From the NCBI RefSeq assembly GCF_017829975.1, contig NZ_JAEEGA010000001.1, forward strand, positions 310,001-374,000: a stretch of DNA of 64,000 bases. Direction: 5' to 3'. The first letter of the stretch is position 1; each line of letters begins with the position of its first letter. Of this stretch, positions 1 to 8,246 are shown in pieces. This DNA comes from Vagococcus allomyrinae. GTDB lineage: Bacteria; Bacillota; Bacilli; Lactobacillales; Vagococcaceae. The translations under genes and the position numbers were made by a program. Under the pieces are notes generated by a model. It made no database searches. It worked only from the letters and a program-made list of their open reading frames with translations, and was not told the DNA's origin.

Positions 1-17
1 TTTGTGTCGGATTAATT

Positions 18-479
18 ATGCAAGTCGTCAGGATAGGGCCTGAAAACTTTAATAGTTATGTGAATGGCGTTCGTCAACCTTATACGGAGTCAGGAGTTAA
101 GCTATTTCGTTTAGTGTTCCTATTAGCCTTTGGCGGTGTTGGGCTCATAACGCTGACGATTGGCACGATTATTTTGTGGCGATTTCAGCATAAAAAGCGC
201 CTATTTAGGCGCTTAAAAGATGAGGGTGTTAAAATTGTGGCTGAGGTTGTGGAATACAGCCCGTCTGCTGTGACGGTTAATCGGCGCCACTTAATGCGAT
301 TGCTTTGCTCTTACACAACGACAAATGGGCAGCATTATCTGTTTAAAAGTGGGTTGTTAAGGCGAGATCCCGGTCCTTATCTGACCGATGATCAGGTGAC
401 GATTTATTATGATCGAGAGAATATGAAACGTTATTTTGTCGATATTGACGGTAGTGTCGGCAAGGTCTATGAATTGTAA
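18..479 (+). CDS. Membrane-anchored DUF3592-like protein, possibly 5' partial
   Basis: Unknown function. The 153 residues hold one membrane segment at about 32-54, followed by a basic stretch and a soluble domain of about 95 residues. That domain (valine-rich strand, YTTTNGQ-type strand, then VTIYYDREN) resembles the DUF3592 fold as I know it; this is a family impression, not a search. No ribosome binding site precedes the ATG and the frame stays open to the window edge, so the true start may lie upstream of the window. The stop is followed by about 80 bases carrying a TATAAT box before the next gene, so the two are probably transcribed separately. Confidence 0.6.
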   Translation: MQVVRIGPENFNSYVNGVRQPYTESGVKLFRLVFLLAFGGVGLITLTIGTIILWRFQHKKRLFRRLKDEGVKIVAEVVEYSPSAVTVNRRHLMRLLCSYTTTNGQHYLFKSGLLRRDPGPYLTDDQVTIYYDRENMKRYFVDIDGSVGKVYEL

Positions 480-558
480 TCAATTTTAGGTAGTAAAGGT
501 GACGTTATTTGCTATAATAGGTCATGATGAGAGATGTTGAAAAGAAGGAGAATCAGTA

Positions 559-726
559 ATGAAAGATGAGTTTCAGTGTAAACAGTGCTTTAGCATGTTA
601 AAAAAAGTTTATGGAGAGCCTTTGCCTAAACCTAAAAGGGTGGCCTATTACTGCCCGGCTTGTTCTAAGCAGCTGTACACCGAGCGAACAGCTGAGGTTA
701 TTAAGATCAAATTGAACGAGAAATAA
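559..726 (+). CDS. Small zinc-ribbon protein (55 aa)
   Basis: A 55-residue protein with two CxxC pairs, CKQC near residue 7 and CPAC near residue 32, separated by a basic linker. This is the layout of a single zinc ribbon. An AAGGAG ribosome binding site sits 7 bases before the ATG and a TATAAT box lies about 45 bases upstream, so it looks like a real transcription unit. Small zinc ribbons often contact nucleic acid or other proteins, but nothing here identifies a partner. The gene is followed by two hairpins. Confidence 0.7.
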   Translation: MKDEFQCKQCFSMLKKVYGEPLPKPKRVAYYCPACSKQLYTERTAEVIKIKLNEK

Positions 727-752
727 TAGTAGCAGTCTGTCACTTCAAAAAG

Positions 753-791
753 GTTGCGTCGATAAGCAGGAGTAAGGCTTATCGACGCAAC
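753..791 (-). terminator. Perfect 15-bp inverted repeat
   Basis: The arms at 753-767 and 777-791 are perfectly complementary over 15 bases with a 9-base loop. On the minus strand the hairpin is followed by CTTTTTGA, which suits an intrinsic terminator. On the plus strand no T-run follows. It lies behind a second hairpin (816-850) that already ends the minus-strand gene. Confidence 0.55.
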
Positions 792-815
792 TAGTTAGTA
801 GCAACAAAAGCAAGC

Positions 816-850
816 AAAGACCTTGTCCTTGATAAAAGGGCAAGGTCTTT
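816..850. terminator. Bidirectional intrinsic terminator
   Basis: The arms at 816-828 and 838-850 pair over 13 positions with one G-T pair, and A/T-rich flanks exist on both sides. It can end the minus-strand gene at 867-1493 and read-through from the zinc-ribbon gene. Confidence 0.7.
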
Positions 851-866
851 ATTTTAGGTTCTATGA

Positions 867-1493
867 TTATTGTTCTAAATTATTAATTGCCCGCTGAATC
901 GCTTTGGCCACTTGTTCAGCAGCGGTTCCAGCCTCAGGATTATTGATATTAACAAAGTAAAACTCACTGTTAATTCTAAATTCGACTCTTTCTGGATCAT
1001 ATGGTTCACCATTTTCCTTAAGCTTATTGGCAAAGTAATCTCGGACGGTTTGTTTGCCAGTTTCTATCGTGAGGAGATCGGCTTCTCGTTGACGCGCTTT
1101 TGCTTCTTCTGCTCTATCGGTAGCGCTATTGCCTTGAGAAGAGTCTTGAACCGTCACATTATTTTCCGGTAGAGGTTGGTTAGACGCTGGAGTGGCGGTG
1201 ATTTCTGCTTGATTGCTAGCAGAGGCAGCGACAGATTCTCCTTTTTCAGAAGTAATGGTTTGATTCACCTGGTTGATATTTTTTTGAGAATTGGCGCTGG
1301 AACTAGTCGTTTTAGTGGCTTTTGATGGGCGCTCCTTGGTCGAAGAGGCTCTGGTTGACTTTTCTGTCGTTGTTGATGTTGAAGTAAGCTGAGCACGCTC
1401 AGTGTAAAACGTGTTTTTCATGTAGAGTATCGCCAACATGTTAAGCAATAAGATGCCACCAATGCCAGTGATAATCAGATATTTTTTTTTCAA
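867..1493 (-). CDS. Membrane-anchored Ser/Thr-rich hypothetical protein
   Basis: Unrecognised 208-residue protein. It has a short basic N-terminus, one membrane segment at about 5-25, a long Ser/Thr/Asn-rich low-complexity linker (about 36-125), and a charged C-terminal domain of about 75 residues ending in an amphipathic helix. The architecture suggests a C-terminal domain displayed outside the membrane on a flexible tether. The start is TTG: a GGAGG ribosome binding site lies 7 bases before it and no ATG fits better. It is monocistronic, flanked downstream by two hairpins. Function unknown. Confidence 0.7.
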   Translation of the reverse strand: MKKKYLIITGIGGILLLNMLAILYMKNTFYTERAQLTSTSTTTEKSTRASSTKERPSKATKTTSSSANSQKNINQVNQTITSEKGESVAASASNQAEITATPASNQPLPENNVTVQDSSQGNSATDRAEEAKARQREADLLTIETGKQTVRDYFANKLKENGEPYDPERVEFRINSEFYFVNINNPEAGTAAEQVAKAIQRAINNLEQ

Positions 1494-1683
1494 ATGAAAG
1501 CCTCCAAGATCCTTTTTTTAGATAAGCATCACAGGTACAGTTTGATTTTATCATAGATCTTATCTTTTGTAATAACTTAATGAGATAAAAAGAAGAGGAT
1601 TTCTTTTTTTAGGATTGCCTTTCATTAGGCAATCCTTTATAATTATTAATTAAGTTAATAAAGTTTATTTAAGAAGGTGAAAC

Positions 1684-2694
1684 ATGATGAAAGCGAGCAA
1701 ACCACAAACGGTCAGGCGCGATAATTTAGCTTTTTTAACGACGGTCATTAAAGAGCAAGGGATGATGTCTCAGCGAGAAATTGCTGAGGTTACAGGATTA
1801 AGTGTGGTAACCATCAATAAATTAATCCCAGAATTAGTGGAAAAAGAAATTATTCAAGAAGCGGCTCAAGCGATTGTCACAGGTGGTCGTCGCGCGATTG
1901 CGTACACATTTAACGCCAGGCATCAATTACTGTTAACCATTCAATTGATCGAAGAAAAGCAACAGTTTTATATTAATTTTTATGTCTGTGACTTATACGG
2001 GACAATTGAGTCTCATGAAAAACAACTAGGGAGTTCTCTTTCGTGGATTGGGATTAAGGACATCATTCGTCAGTTAGTCAGTCAATACCCACAAATTGGG
2101 GCTATCGCTATGGGGATTCCCGGGGTTGAGAAAAATGGTGTGTCGTCGCTAGTGGATTATCCACCTCTGATTAACATCAATTTGCGAGCGGAGCTAGGGC
2201 AAGAGTTTGGGTTGCCGATCACGATTGAAAATGATATTAATGCTGCCGTTTTTGGTTGTGCCACAGAGAAAGACGCGGTTGATGAGACCTTGATTGGACT
2301 CTATTATCCTAGTGAGTTTCCACCAGGAGCAGGCATAGTATGCAACGGCAAGTTAGTTAAAGGCCGTAATGGTTTTGCAGGTGAGGTTAAATATCTGCCT
2401 TTTCCAGCTTTTCATCAATGGAATCAGGTGCCAGTTAGGACGATTGATGTGGAGTCAAATATTTCAGATGTTATTCAATCAATGATCTGTCTGTATGACC
2501 CTGCTGAAATTGTGATTTATACAAACAATGACATGGTCACTCTAGAAGCTGTTCAGCGAATGATGAGTCATTTGGCAGTTTCGTTGCCCCCACTCGATTT
2601 ACCTGACTATCAATTATCAACAGACTTTAATCGAGATTATCTACGAGGATTAATTGCTCAAGGCTTAGAGTTACTCAAGGAGGTGGAAAAGTGA
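1684..2694 (+). CDS. ROK-family transcriptional regulator
   Basis: A 336-residue NagC/XylR-type ROK protein: an N-terminal winged-helix DNA-binding region (about 14-62, MSQREIAEVTGLSVVTINKLI) is followed by a sugar-kinase-like fold with the ENDIN motif and a GAGIV-KG-AGEV stretch. The zinc-binding cysteine cluster and the usual AGEIGH sequence of catalytic ROK kinases are absent, so it is a regulator rather than a kinase. An AAGGTG ribosome binding site precedes the ATG. Its stop overlaps the next start by 4 bases, so it is the first gene of a four-gene operon and probably responds to a sugar or sugar derivative handled by the operon. The ligand cannot be read from sequence. Confidence 0.85.
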   Translation: MMKASKPQTVRRDNLAFLTTVIKEQGMMSQREIAEVTGLSVVTINKLIPELVEKEIIQEAAQAIVTGGRRAIAYTFNARHQLLLTIQLIEEKQQFYINFYVCDLYGTIESHEKQLGSSLSWIGIKDIIRQLVSQYPQIGAIAMGIPGVEKNGVSSLVDYPPLININLRAELGQEFGLPITIENDINAAVFGCATEKDAVDETLIGLYYPSEFPPGAGIVCNGKLVKGRNGFAGEVKYLPFPAFHQWNQVPVRTIDVESNISDVIQSMICLYDPAEIVIYTNNDMVTLEAVQRMMSHLAVSLPPLDLPDYQLSTDFNRDYLRGLIAQGLELLKEVEK

Positions 2695-3338
2695 GAACAG
2701 AAAAAGAAAAAATGTTGGCTCAGGAACTGTACTTAGCCAGTGACCCTGATCTTCTGCAAGATGTGAAACGGTCGCGGCGCCTAACCCGTTTGTTTAATCA
2801 AACAACGGAAGATCAACTGGCTGAACGCCGTGAATTACTGAAAGAACTTTTCAAAAAAACCGGTGAAAACTTTTATATTGAGCCGCCTTTTCGTTGTGAT
2901 TATGGAACTAATATCAGTATTGGCGAGCATTTTTTTGCCAATTTTGATTGTGTGATTTTAGATGTGGCTGATGTCACGATCGGGCACCATGTGATGTTCG
3001 GGCCTAAAGTCAATCTGTTTACTGCGGGACATCCTGTAGATCCGACGGTTAGGAGTTCTGGCTTGGAGTTTGGTTTGGCAATCACCATTGGAGATAATGT
3101 CTGGATTGGTGGCAATGCCACGATTAATCCCGGTGTTTCGATCGGCAATAATACGATTATTGGCTCTGGTTCAGTCGTGACCAAAGATATCCCTGACAAT
3201 GTTATTGCAGCAGGCAACCCCTGTCGAATTATTCGCCAAGTGACGGCAGCTGATACCCGTTTGTGGGAACAACGGCAAAGAACATACTGGGCGGAGATAA
3301 CAACGAATAAACATGGAATGGAGCAGATGGATGATTAA
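2691..3338 (+). CDS. Left-handed beta-helix sugar O-acetyltransferase (maltose/galactoside type)
   Basis: A 215-residue acetyltransferase of the LacA/Maa/NodL type. An N-terminal helical Mac-like region (about 5-55) precedes hexapeptide-repeat coils (IGEHFF, VTIGHHVMFG, IGDNVWIGGN, IGNNTIIGSGS). The TAGHP stretch supplies the probable catalytic His114, and the C-terminal VIAAGNPCR loop is typical. Such enzymes move acetyl from acetyl-CoA to a sugar hydroxyl, usually as trimers in the cytosol. It overlaps the ROK gene by 4 bases and the HAD gene by 8 bases, showing translational coupling. A second, divergent paralogue ends the same operon, which is unusual. Confidence 0.88.
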   Translation: MRTEKEKMLAQELYLASDPDLLQDVKRSRRLTRLFNQTTEDQLAERRELLKELFKKTGENFYIEPPFRCDYGTNISIGEHFFANFDCVILDVADVTIGHHVMFGPKVNLFTAGHPVDPTVRSSGLEFGLAITIGDNVWIGGNATINPGVSIGNNTIIGSGSVVTKDIPDNVIAAGNPCRIIRQVTAADTRLWEQRQRTYWAEITTNKHGMEQMDD

Positions 3339-4155
3339 AATGGTAGCAGTAGACATGGATGGAACATTTTTGAAAGGAACTAATGACTACAACCGAGCTC
3401 GTTTTGCCGCAATTTATCAAAAAATGTTGCAAAAAGAGGTCAAATTTGTGGTAGCCAGTGGCAATCAGTATTACCAATTAAAGTCATTTTTCCCGGAAAT
3501 TGCTGAGGATATCTCGTTTGTAGCTGAAAATGGCGCTTTAGTTATCAGCGAGGGACGTGAATTGTTTTGTGGCGAGATGGCTCTCTCCTTAGTTCAGGAG
3601 GTTTTAGCATTTTTAGAGACACTCTCAGATGTTCAAACAATCTTATGTGGTCGTCATAGTGCCTATGTTAGCGAACAAGAAAAAACGGAATTTGTGGAAC
3701 ATGGCCGGATTTATTATCACCGACTAAAAGTAGTGCCGAGTCTGTTAACTTTGACAGATGACACTTTCTTTAAGTTTGCGCTAAACGTTCCCGTCGAGGC
3801 GACTGAGGAAATGATGGCACTTCTCAATCAAAAATTTTCCGGAAAAATTGTAGCGGTAACCAGTGGTCATGGCGACATCGATCTGATTATTCCGGGGTTG
3901 CATAAAGCCAATGGTCTGACCATCTTACAGGAGAAGTGGGGAATTCATGAGAAACAAGTCGCTAGTTTTGGTGATGGCGGCAATGACTTGGAAATGCTGC
4001 GTCATGCAGGCTATAGTTACGCCATGGCAAATGGTAGCCCTGAAGCTAAAAAAGCGGCGAAACATCAAGCGCCTAGCAATCAGGATGAAGGGGTATTAGT
4101 TATTTTAGAAGAACTGTTGGGGGAGGAACACAATGATCAATCAACCTTCAATTGA
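3331..4155 (+). CDS. Cof-type HAD-superfamily sugar phosphatase
   Basis: A 274-residue HAD hydrolase of the Cof subfamily (class IIB cap). Motif I is DMDGT at residues 8-12, with the nucleophile Asp8 and acid/base Asp10; the SGN stretch near residue 40 is motif II, a conserved lysine precedes the cap exit, and GDGGNDLEM is motif IV. Cof enzymes dephosphorylate sugar phosphates or small phosphorylated cofactors. I chose the ATG at 3331 because GGAG lies 9 bases upstream and the HAD fold starts immediately; a longer frame from 3313 lacks a site. It overlaps both neighbours, so phosphatase and acetyltransferases are probably made in fixed ratio. Confidence 0.88.
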   Translation: MIKMVAVDMDGTFLKGTNDYNRARFAAIYQKMLQKEVKFVVASGNQYYQLKSFFPEIAEDISFVAENGALVISEGRELFCGEMALSLVQEVLAFLETLSDVQTILCGRHSAYVSEQEKTEFVEHGRIYYHRLKVVPSLLTLTDDTFFKFALNVPVEATEEMMALLNQKFSGKIVAVTSGHGDIDLIIPGLHKANGLTILQEKWGIHEKQVASFGDGGNDLEMLRHAGYSYAMANGSPEAKKAAKHQAPSNQDEGVLVILEELLGEEHNDQSTFN

Positions 4156-4744
4156 AGAACAGAAAGCCCTAAGTGGTCAAGTTTATAATCCGGGGAATGC
4201 CGAATTAGTGGCCATTAAGAAACGCTCCCATGATTTAAGTGCTGAATATAGCCACTTGGTAGAAGATGATCCCCGGCGAGCGGTGATTTTGGAAGAACTG
4301 TTAGGTAGCTGGCAGACGGGGTTTATGCAAGGCCCCATTTTTTTCCATTACGGCACTCATACACAAATTGGTAAGAATTTTTTTGCTAACTATAATTTGA
4401 CGATTCAAGATGATGGCGAGGTTGTGATTGGCGATAATGTGATGGTTGGTCCTAATACGACGATCGTCACGCCTAATCATCCTTTAGTTGCCAGTGAGCG
4501 CAATGGTATCCAAGATGAAAAGGGAAATTGGTTTAAGCCATGTATTGCCAAACCGGTCATCATTGGGGATAATGTGTGGTTAGGCGCTTCAGTGACGGTT
4601 TGTCCGGGAGTGACGATTGGCGATAATGTCGTGATTGGTGCAGGAAGTGTGGTGACTAAAAATATCCCCGCTAATAGTGTAGCCGCAGGGAATCCTTGCC
4701 GCGTGATTCGTGAAATTACCGAGGCAGATCGCTTATTTAACTAG
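4133..4744 (+). CDS. Second hexapeptide-repeat acetyltransferase of the operon
   Basis: A 203-residue left-handed beta-helix acetyltransferase, related in layout to the product of 2691-3338 but clearly diverged. It has IGKNFFANYN and IGDNVMVGPN coils, a TPNHP stretch with the probable catalytic histidine, and the closing VAAGNPCRVIREI. A GGGAGG site lies just before the ATG, and the start is 23 bases inside the preceding HAD gene. It is the last gene of the operon. Two acetyltransferases around one phosphatase suggests stepwise modification of two related sugars, but the substrates are unknown. Confidence 0.87.
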   Translation: MINQPSIEEQKALSGQVYNPGNAELVAIKKRSHDLSAEYSHLVEDDPRRAVILEELLGSWQTGFMQGPIFFHYGTHTQIGKNFFANYNLTIQDDGEVVIGDNVMVGPNTTIVTPNHPLVASERNGIQDEKGNWFKPCIAKPVIIGDNVWLGASVTVCPGVTIGDNVVIGAGSVVTKNIPANSVAAGNPCRVIREITEADRLFN

Positions 4745-4794
4745 GACGGACTGTAAAAGAGAATTGAAAATTTCATGATAAATAAGCAAACTTG

Positions 4795-4823
4795 TTGCAA
4801 GACAGAATAAAATTTGATATTCT
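4795..4823 (+). promoter_or_regulatory. Promoter of the manganese riboswitch transcript
   Basis: TTGCAA at 4795-4800 and TATTCT at 4818-4823 are separated by 17 bases, about 20 bases before the riboswitch aptamer. Confidence 0.5.
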
Positions 4824-4845
4824 AATAAAGAACTTAATCCATCCC

Positions 4846-4947
4846 TTTTAGGGGAGTAACCAGCAACAGTTACGTTGCGACGATGTCAACAGTAAGTTAA
4901 TCATGAAGATGATTTTCTGGCACCGTATTAAATGGTGAGACCTAAAA
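4846..4947 (+). ncRNA. yybP-ykoY manganese riboswitch aptamer
   Basis: The segment begins TTTTAGGGGAGTAA, matching the conserved AGGGGAGUA core of the yybP-ykoY class, and closes with CCTAAAA at 4941-4947 pairing with TTTTAGG at 4846-4852. A GACGATGTCAAC stretch in the middle corresponds to the second conserved arm that forms the Mn2+ site. The class senses Mn2+ and usually switches on Mn exporters. Here the 3' closing strand is also part of the 5' arm of the terminator at 4936-4986, so metal binding should prevent termination and allow read-through into the P-type ATPase. That is the expected ON logic and can be read directly from the overlap. Confidence 0.9.
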
Positions 4948-4986
4948 CAAGAAACTTTCTTGTTTTAGGTCTCATTTTTTTTATTT
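4936..4986 (+). terminator. Riboswitch expression-platform terminator
   Basis: Perfect 16-bp stem (4936-4951 with 4959-4974), 7-base loop and a T8 run. The 5' arm contains the CCTAAAA strand needed to close the aptamer, making the two structures mutually exclusive. Confidence 0.92.
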
Positions 4987-5060
4987 TATTTGGAGGTGAA
5001 ACATGTAAAATTGTCGATTGTTTATTGAAAAAAAACGAGCAAAATAAAAGGGGAATACGC

Positions 5061-7742
5061 GTGAAAAAAGAAGTCTATCAACAATCAATCGAAGCGTTAT
5101 TAGTAGAAATGTCAAGTCAACCAGAAGGGCTATCACCAGAACAAGTTAAAGAAAAGTTAGCCCAAGACGGTTTTAATCAATTAAAAGAAGCACCCAAAAA
5201 GTCGAGTATTAAGTTGTTTTTAGAGACTTTTAAAGATGCCATGGTGATTGTTTTATTAGTTGTGGCCGTGATTCAAATGATCATGGGGGCTCACGTGGAG
5301 TCGCTAGTCATCTTTGCTGTCTTATTGTTAAACTCTGTTGTCAGTGTGGTGCAAACGAAAAAGGCTGAAGGGTCCTTGGATGCCCTTAAGAATTTATCTG
5401 CCCCGAATGGGAAGGTGATTCGTCAAGGTCAGGAGCAAACAATCCCAGCCAAAGAATTAGTGACTGGTGATATCGTGATACTAGAAGCAGGGGATTATGT
5501 ACCGGCAGATGGTCGTTTACTGGAAGAGGTTTCGTTGAAAGTGGACGAAGGCATGCTGACGGGTGAATCGGTTCCGGCTGAAAAATCTGTCAGCCAATTG
5601 ATCAATAAAGTCCCGGTTGGGGATCGCTTGAACATGGTTTTTAGTGGCACGATTACTACCTATGGACGAGGGAAGTTTTTAGTTACCGCTACGGGGAGTC
5701 AAACGGAAATCGGTCAGGTTGCCGAGATGTTAGAGAGTACGGTTGCCCACAAAACGCCTTTACAAAAAGGCTTGGATGGCTTTAGCAAAAAGTTAAGTCT
5801 GGCGATCTTAGGTTTATCGTTAATTATTTTAGGAGTACAACTGGCGCGCATTTTCTTAGGAGATGGGTCTGGCAACATGACAGAAGATATTGTCAACGCC
5901 TTTATGTTTGCCGTGGCGGTGGCCGTGGCAGCTATTCCAGAGGCCTTACAGTCCATCGTGACCATCGTCTTATCAATTGGCACTAAAAAGATGGCGAAAC
6001 GTCAGGCGATTATTCGCAAGTTACCGGCTGTTGAAACCTTAGGCTCAACTAGTGTTATTTGTACGGATAAAACAGGAACCTTAACCCAGAACAAAATGAC
6101 GGTGGTTGACTATTATTTGCCGGCTCGTTCAACGGCTTATGATGAAGAGCCTGAAAATTGGTCAATCGATGAGCAGCGGTTAATCGAAATCAGTGCTTTA
6201 GCGAATGACGCGCTGATTGCTGAGGATGGTTCAAAAATTGGCGATCCTACTGAGATTGCCTTAATTGATTTTAGTGAGAAACAACAGAAATCTTATAAAG
6301 CACTTCGTCAGCGCTTGCCAAGAATAGGTGAATTACCCTTTGATTCTGATCGCAAGTTAATGTCAACTCTTCATCAAGTAGACGGTCAGCGACTTATGAT
6401 GACTAAAGGTGGACCAGATATTGTCCTTGCTAGAAGTCAGTCAATCTTGCTAAATGGCAAGGTGGTGCCAATGACTGAGGACGATCGCCAAGTGTTACAA
6501 GAGAAGAATGAAGCATTTGCCAAAGACGCCTTAAGAGTATTGGCCTTTGCTTATAAGCCGATTGCTCATCCGGAAGAGCTCAATTTACAAGATGAGGATG
6601 AACTAGTTTTTGTTGGTTTATTGGCAATGATTGACCCACCACGAGACGAAGTGTTTCAGGCGGTTAAAGATGGTCAATCGGCTGGTATTAAAACGGTGAT
6701 GATCACCGGTGATCACAAGACAACGGCAGTCGCAATTGCGAAACAGATCGGCATTTTTGCTGAAGGCGACCTGGCCTTAACGGGTGTTGAACTTGATGAG
6801 CTGACCGATGAGGAGCTAGCAGCATCCCTGGAGAAAATAACGGTTTATGCACGAGTTTCGCCAGAAAATAAAATTAGAATTGTGCGTTCGTGGCAAGCCA
6901 AGGGTAAAATTGCTGCGATGACAGGTGATGGCGTCAATGACGCTCCCGCCCTTAAACAAGCAGATATCGGCATTGCCATGGGCAGCGGTACAGATGTGGC
7001 TAAAGATGCAGCCGCAATGGTCTTAACTGATGACAACTTTGCTTCGATCATCAGTGCTGTCGAAGTTGGTCGAAATGTGTTCGACAACATTAAGAAGGCT
7101 GTTTCCTATTTGTTTGCTGGAAATCTAGGGGCGATTATCGCCATTATTTTCGCTCTGATCATGGGCTGGGATAATCCATTTACGGCCTTACTGTTGCTGT
7201 TTATCAATTTGGTCAATGATTCTTTACCAGCCATTGCTTTGGGGATGGAAAAGGCTGAACCGACGATTATGCAACGTGCACCGAGAAATCCGAGCAGTGG
7301 CATCTTTTCAGGCAAGACGCTGATTGCGGTGACTTATCGAGGGATTTTAATTTCCTTAGTGGTAATTATCGCCCAGTGGATAGGCATGTCCTACTCCAGT
7401 GAAGTGGGAGTGGCCATGGCCTTTTCGACCTTGATTTGGAGTCGAACCTTACAAACGCTGCCTGCTCGTTCCAATACTGAAACAGCATGGCAAGCCGGCT
7501 TCTTTTCAAATCGACTGGTTATTTTAGCCATTGCCCTTTGTGGTGGCTTATATAGCGTAACCTTGATTCCTGGTTTAAGAGAAGTCTTTGCGATTCCGGC
7601 AGATTTTTCTATCTCACATATCGCCATGAGTATTGGCTTAGGGATCATAGCTGTTACCTTAATGGAAATGACTAAACTTGCCTTAATGTGGTATCAAGAG
7701 CGTGCCCTTAAAAAAGGTGAAATGGCTCGCAACTCTTTATAA
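5061..7742 (+). CDS. P-type ATPase, Mn2+/Ca2+ exporter (MgtA/YoaB-like P2A type)
   Basis: An 893-residue P2A-type cation ATPase. It has the N-terminal cation-ATPase domain, the actuator loop with TGES, the M4 sequence AAIPEAL, the phosphorylation motif DKTGT with Asp336, and the hinge GDGVNDAP, followed by four to six C-terminal membrane segments. M4 has PEAL rather than the PEGL of classical Ca2+ pumps, a variant I associate with streptococcal and lactococcal Mn/Ca exporters. The start is GTG at 5061, which has AAAAGGGG 7 bases upstream; an ATG at 4932 in the same frame lies inside the riboswitch and is not a start. Control by the yybP-ykoY riboswitch supports manganese efflux. A strong terminator follows. 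Confidence 0.92.
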   Translation: MKKEVYQQSIEALLVEMSSQPEGLSPEQVKEKLAQDGFNQLKEAPKKSSIKLFLETFKDAMVIVLLVVAVIQMIMGAHVESLVIFAVLLLNSVVSVVQTKKAEGSLDALKNLSAPNGKVIRQGQEQTIPAKELVTGDIVILEAGDYVPADGRLLEEVSLKVDEGMLTGESVPAEKSVSQLINKVPVGDRLNMVFSGTITTYGRGKFLVTATGSQTEIGQVAEMLESTVAHKTPLQKGLDGFSKKLSLAILGLSLIILGVQLARIFLGDGSGNMTEDIVNAFMFAVAVAVAAIPEALQSIVTIVLSIGTKKMAKRQAIIRKLPAVETLGSTSVICTDKTGTLTQNKMTVVDYYLPARSTAYDEEPENWSIDEQRLIEISALANDALIAEDGSKIGDPTEIALIDFSEKQQKSYKALRQRLPRIGELPFDSDRKLMSTLHQVDGQRLMMTKGGPDIVLARSQSILLNGKVVPMTEDDRQVLQEKNEAFAKDALRVLAFAYKPIAHPEELNLQDEDELVFVGLLAMIDPPRDEVFQAVKDGQSAGIKTVMITGDHKTTAVAIAKQIGIFAEGDLALTGVELDELTDEELAASLEKITVYARVSPENKIRIVRSWQAKGKIAAMTGDGVNDAPALKQADIGIAMGSGTDVAKDAAAMVLTDDNFASIISAVEVGRNVFDNIKKAVSYLFAGNLGAIIAIIFALIMGWDNPFTALLLLFINLVNDSLPAIALGMEKAEPTIMQRAPRNPSSGIFSGKTLIAVTYRGILISLVVIIAQWIGMSYSSEVGVAMAFSTLIWSRTLQTLPARSNTETAWQAGFFSNRLVILAIALCGGLYSVTLIPGLREVFAIPADFSISHIAMSIGLGIIAVTLMEMTKLALMWYQERALKKGEMARNSL

Positions 7743-7750
7743 TCTGACTA

Positions 7751-7786
7751 ACTCCCCTAGGATATGGTAACTAGGGGAGTTTTTTT
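7751..7786 (+). terminator. Intrinsic terminator after the P-type ATPase
   Basis: Perfect 10-bp stem (7751-7760 with 7771-7780) and a T7 run. Confidence 0.9.
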
Positions 7787-7812
7787 GAAAAAAAACGCTA
7801 AAAAGCTTGCAT

Positions 7813-7826
7813 TGAAACTCGTTTCA
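7813..7826. promoter_or_regulatory. Palindromic operator TGAAAC-TC-GTTTCA in a promoter
   Basis: A 6-bp perfect palindrome with a 2-base spacer sits between a TTGCAT -35-like box and the TATAAT at about 7832-7837. Its position suggests a repressor site for the small gene at 7870. The cognate protein is unknown. Confidence 0.5.
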
Positions 7827-7869
7827 TCTTTTATAATGAAGCTACTAAAGATGAAAAGAGGGAGTTGAG

Positions 7870-8142
7870 ATGAACACGTATATGATGATAGGAGAAAAAT
7901 ATTTACATGTTTTTATTCATTTTTCAGACGGTGTGATGTCTTTGAGAAGTCTGCAAGGGTTTCGGAAGGCCATCCAAATAGAAGTGGAGTTAGCCAGAAT
8001 TCAGGACTTATTTGTGATTGAATTGTGGGGAAGTCGTCAAATTACCTTTACCTATGAACAAGCAGATTATCGAATTTTTAATCAGGGGTTGGCTATGGTA
8101 GACTTTTTAGAAAGGAATCTGTGTGAAAAAGTGAGGAACTAA
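7870..8142 (+). CDS. Hypothetical protein (90 aa)
   Basis: Unrecognised soluble 90-residue protein with no signal peptide or membrane segment. It looks alpha/beta, with strands at the start and middle (YLHVFIHF, LFVIELWG, QITFTY) and a helix at the end. A GGGAG site precedes the ATG and a clear promoter with an operator-like palindrome lies 35-60 bases upstream, so it is likely a regulated monocistronic gene. No function can be assigned. Confidence 0.6.
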   Translation: MNTYMMIGEKYLHVFIHFSDGVMSLRSLQGFRKAIQIEVELARIQDLFVIELWGSRQITFTYEQADYRIFNQGLAMVDFLERNLCEKVRN

Positions 8143-8246
8143 GCATGATCATGATGTGGCTGGAAGTGGTAACATCACGTTTGATTGAGCTACATTGAGC
8201 AAGATTAAAATTATAGATATTTATTAACATAAAGGATTGTTAGAGG

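Noticed and set aside
4932-5060. ATG at 4932 as start of the P-type ATPase
   Set aside because: It lies inside the riboswitch and its terminator; the first 43 codons would come from structured leader RNA. GTG at 5061 has a proper ribosome site and the family N-terminus.
5714-5983. Reverse-strand open frames opposite the P-type ATPase, as at 6845-7090 and 7106-7315
   Set aside because: They mirror the codon pattern of the sense gene, lack ribosome sites and have no recognisable domains.
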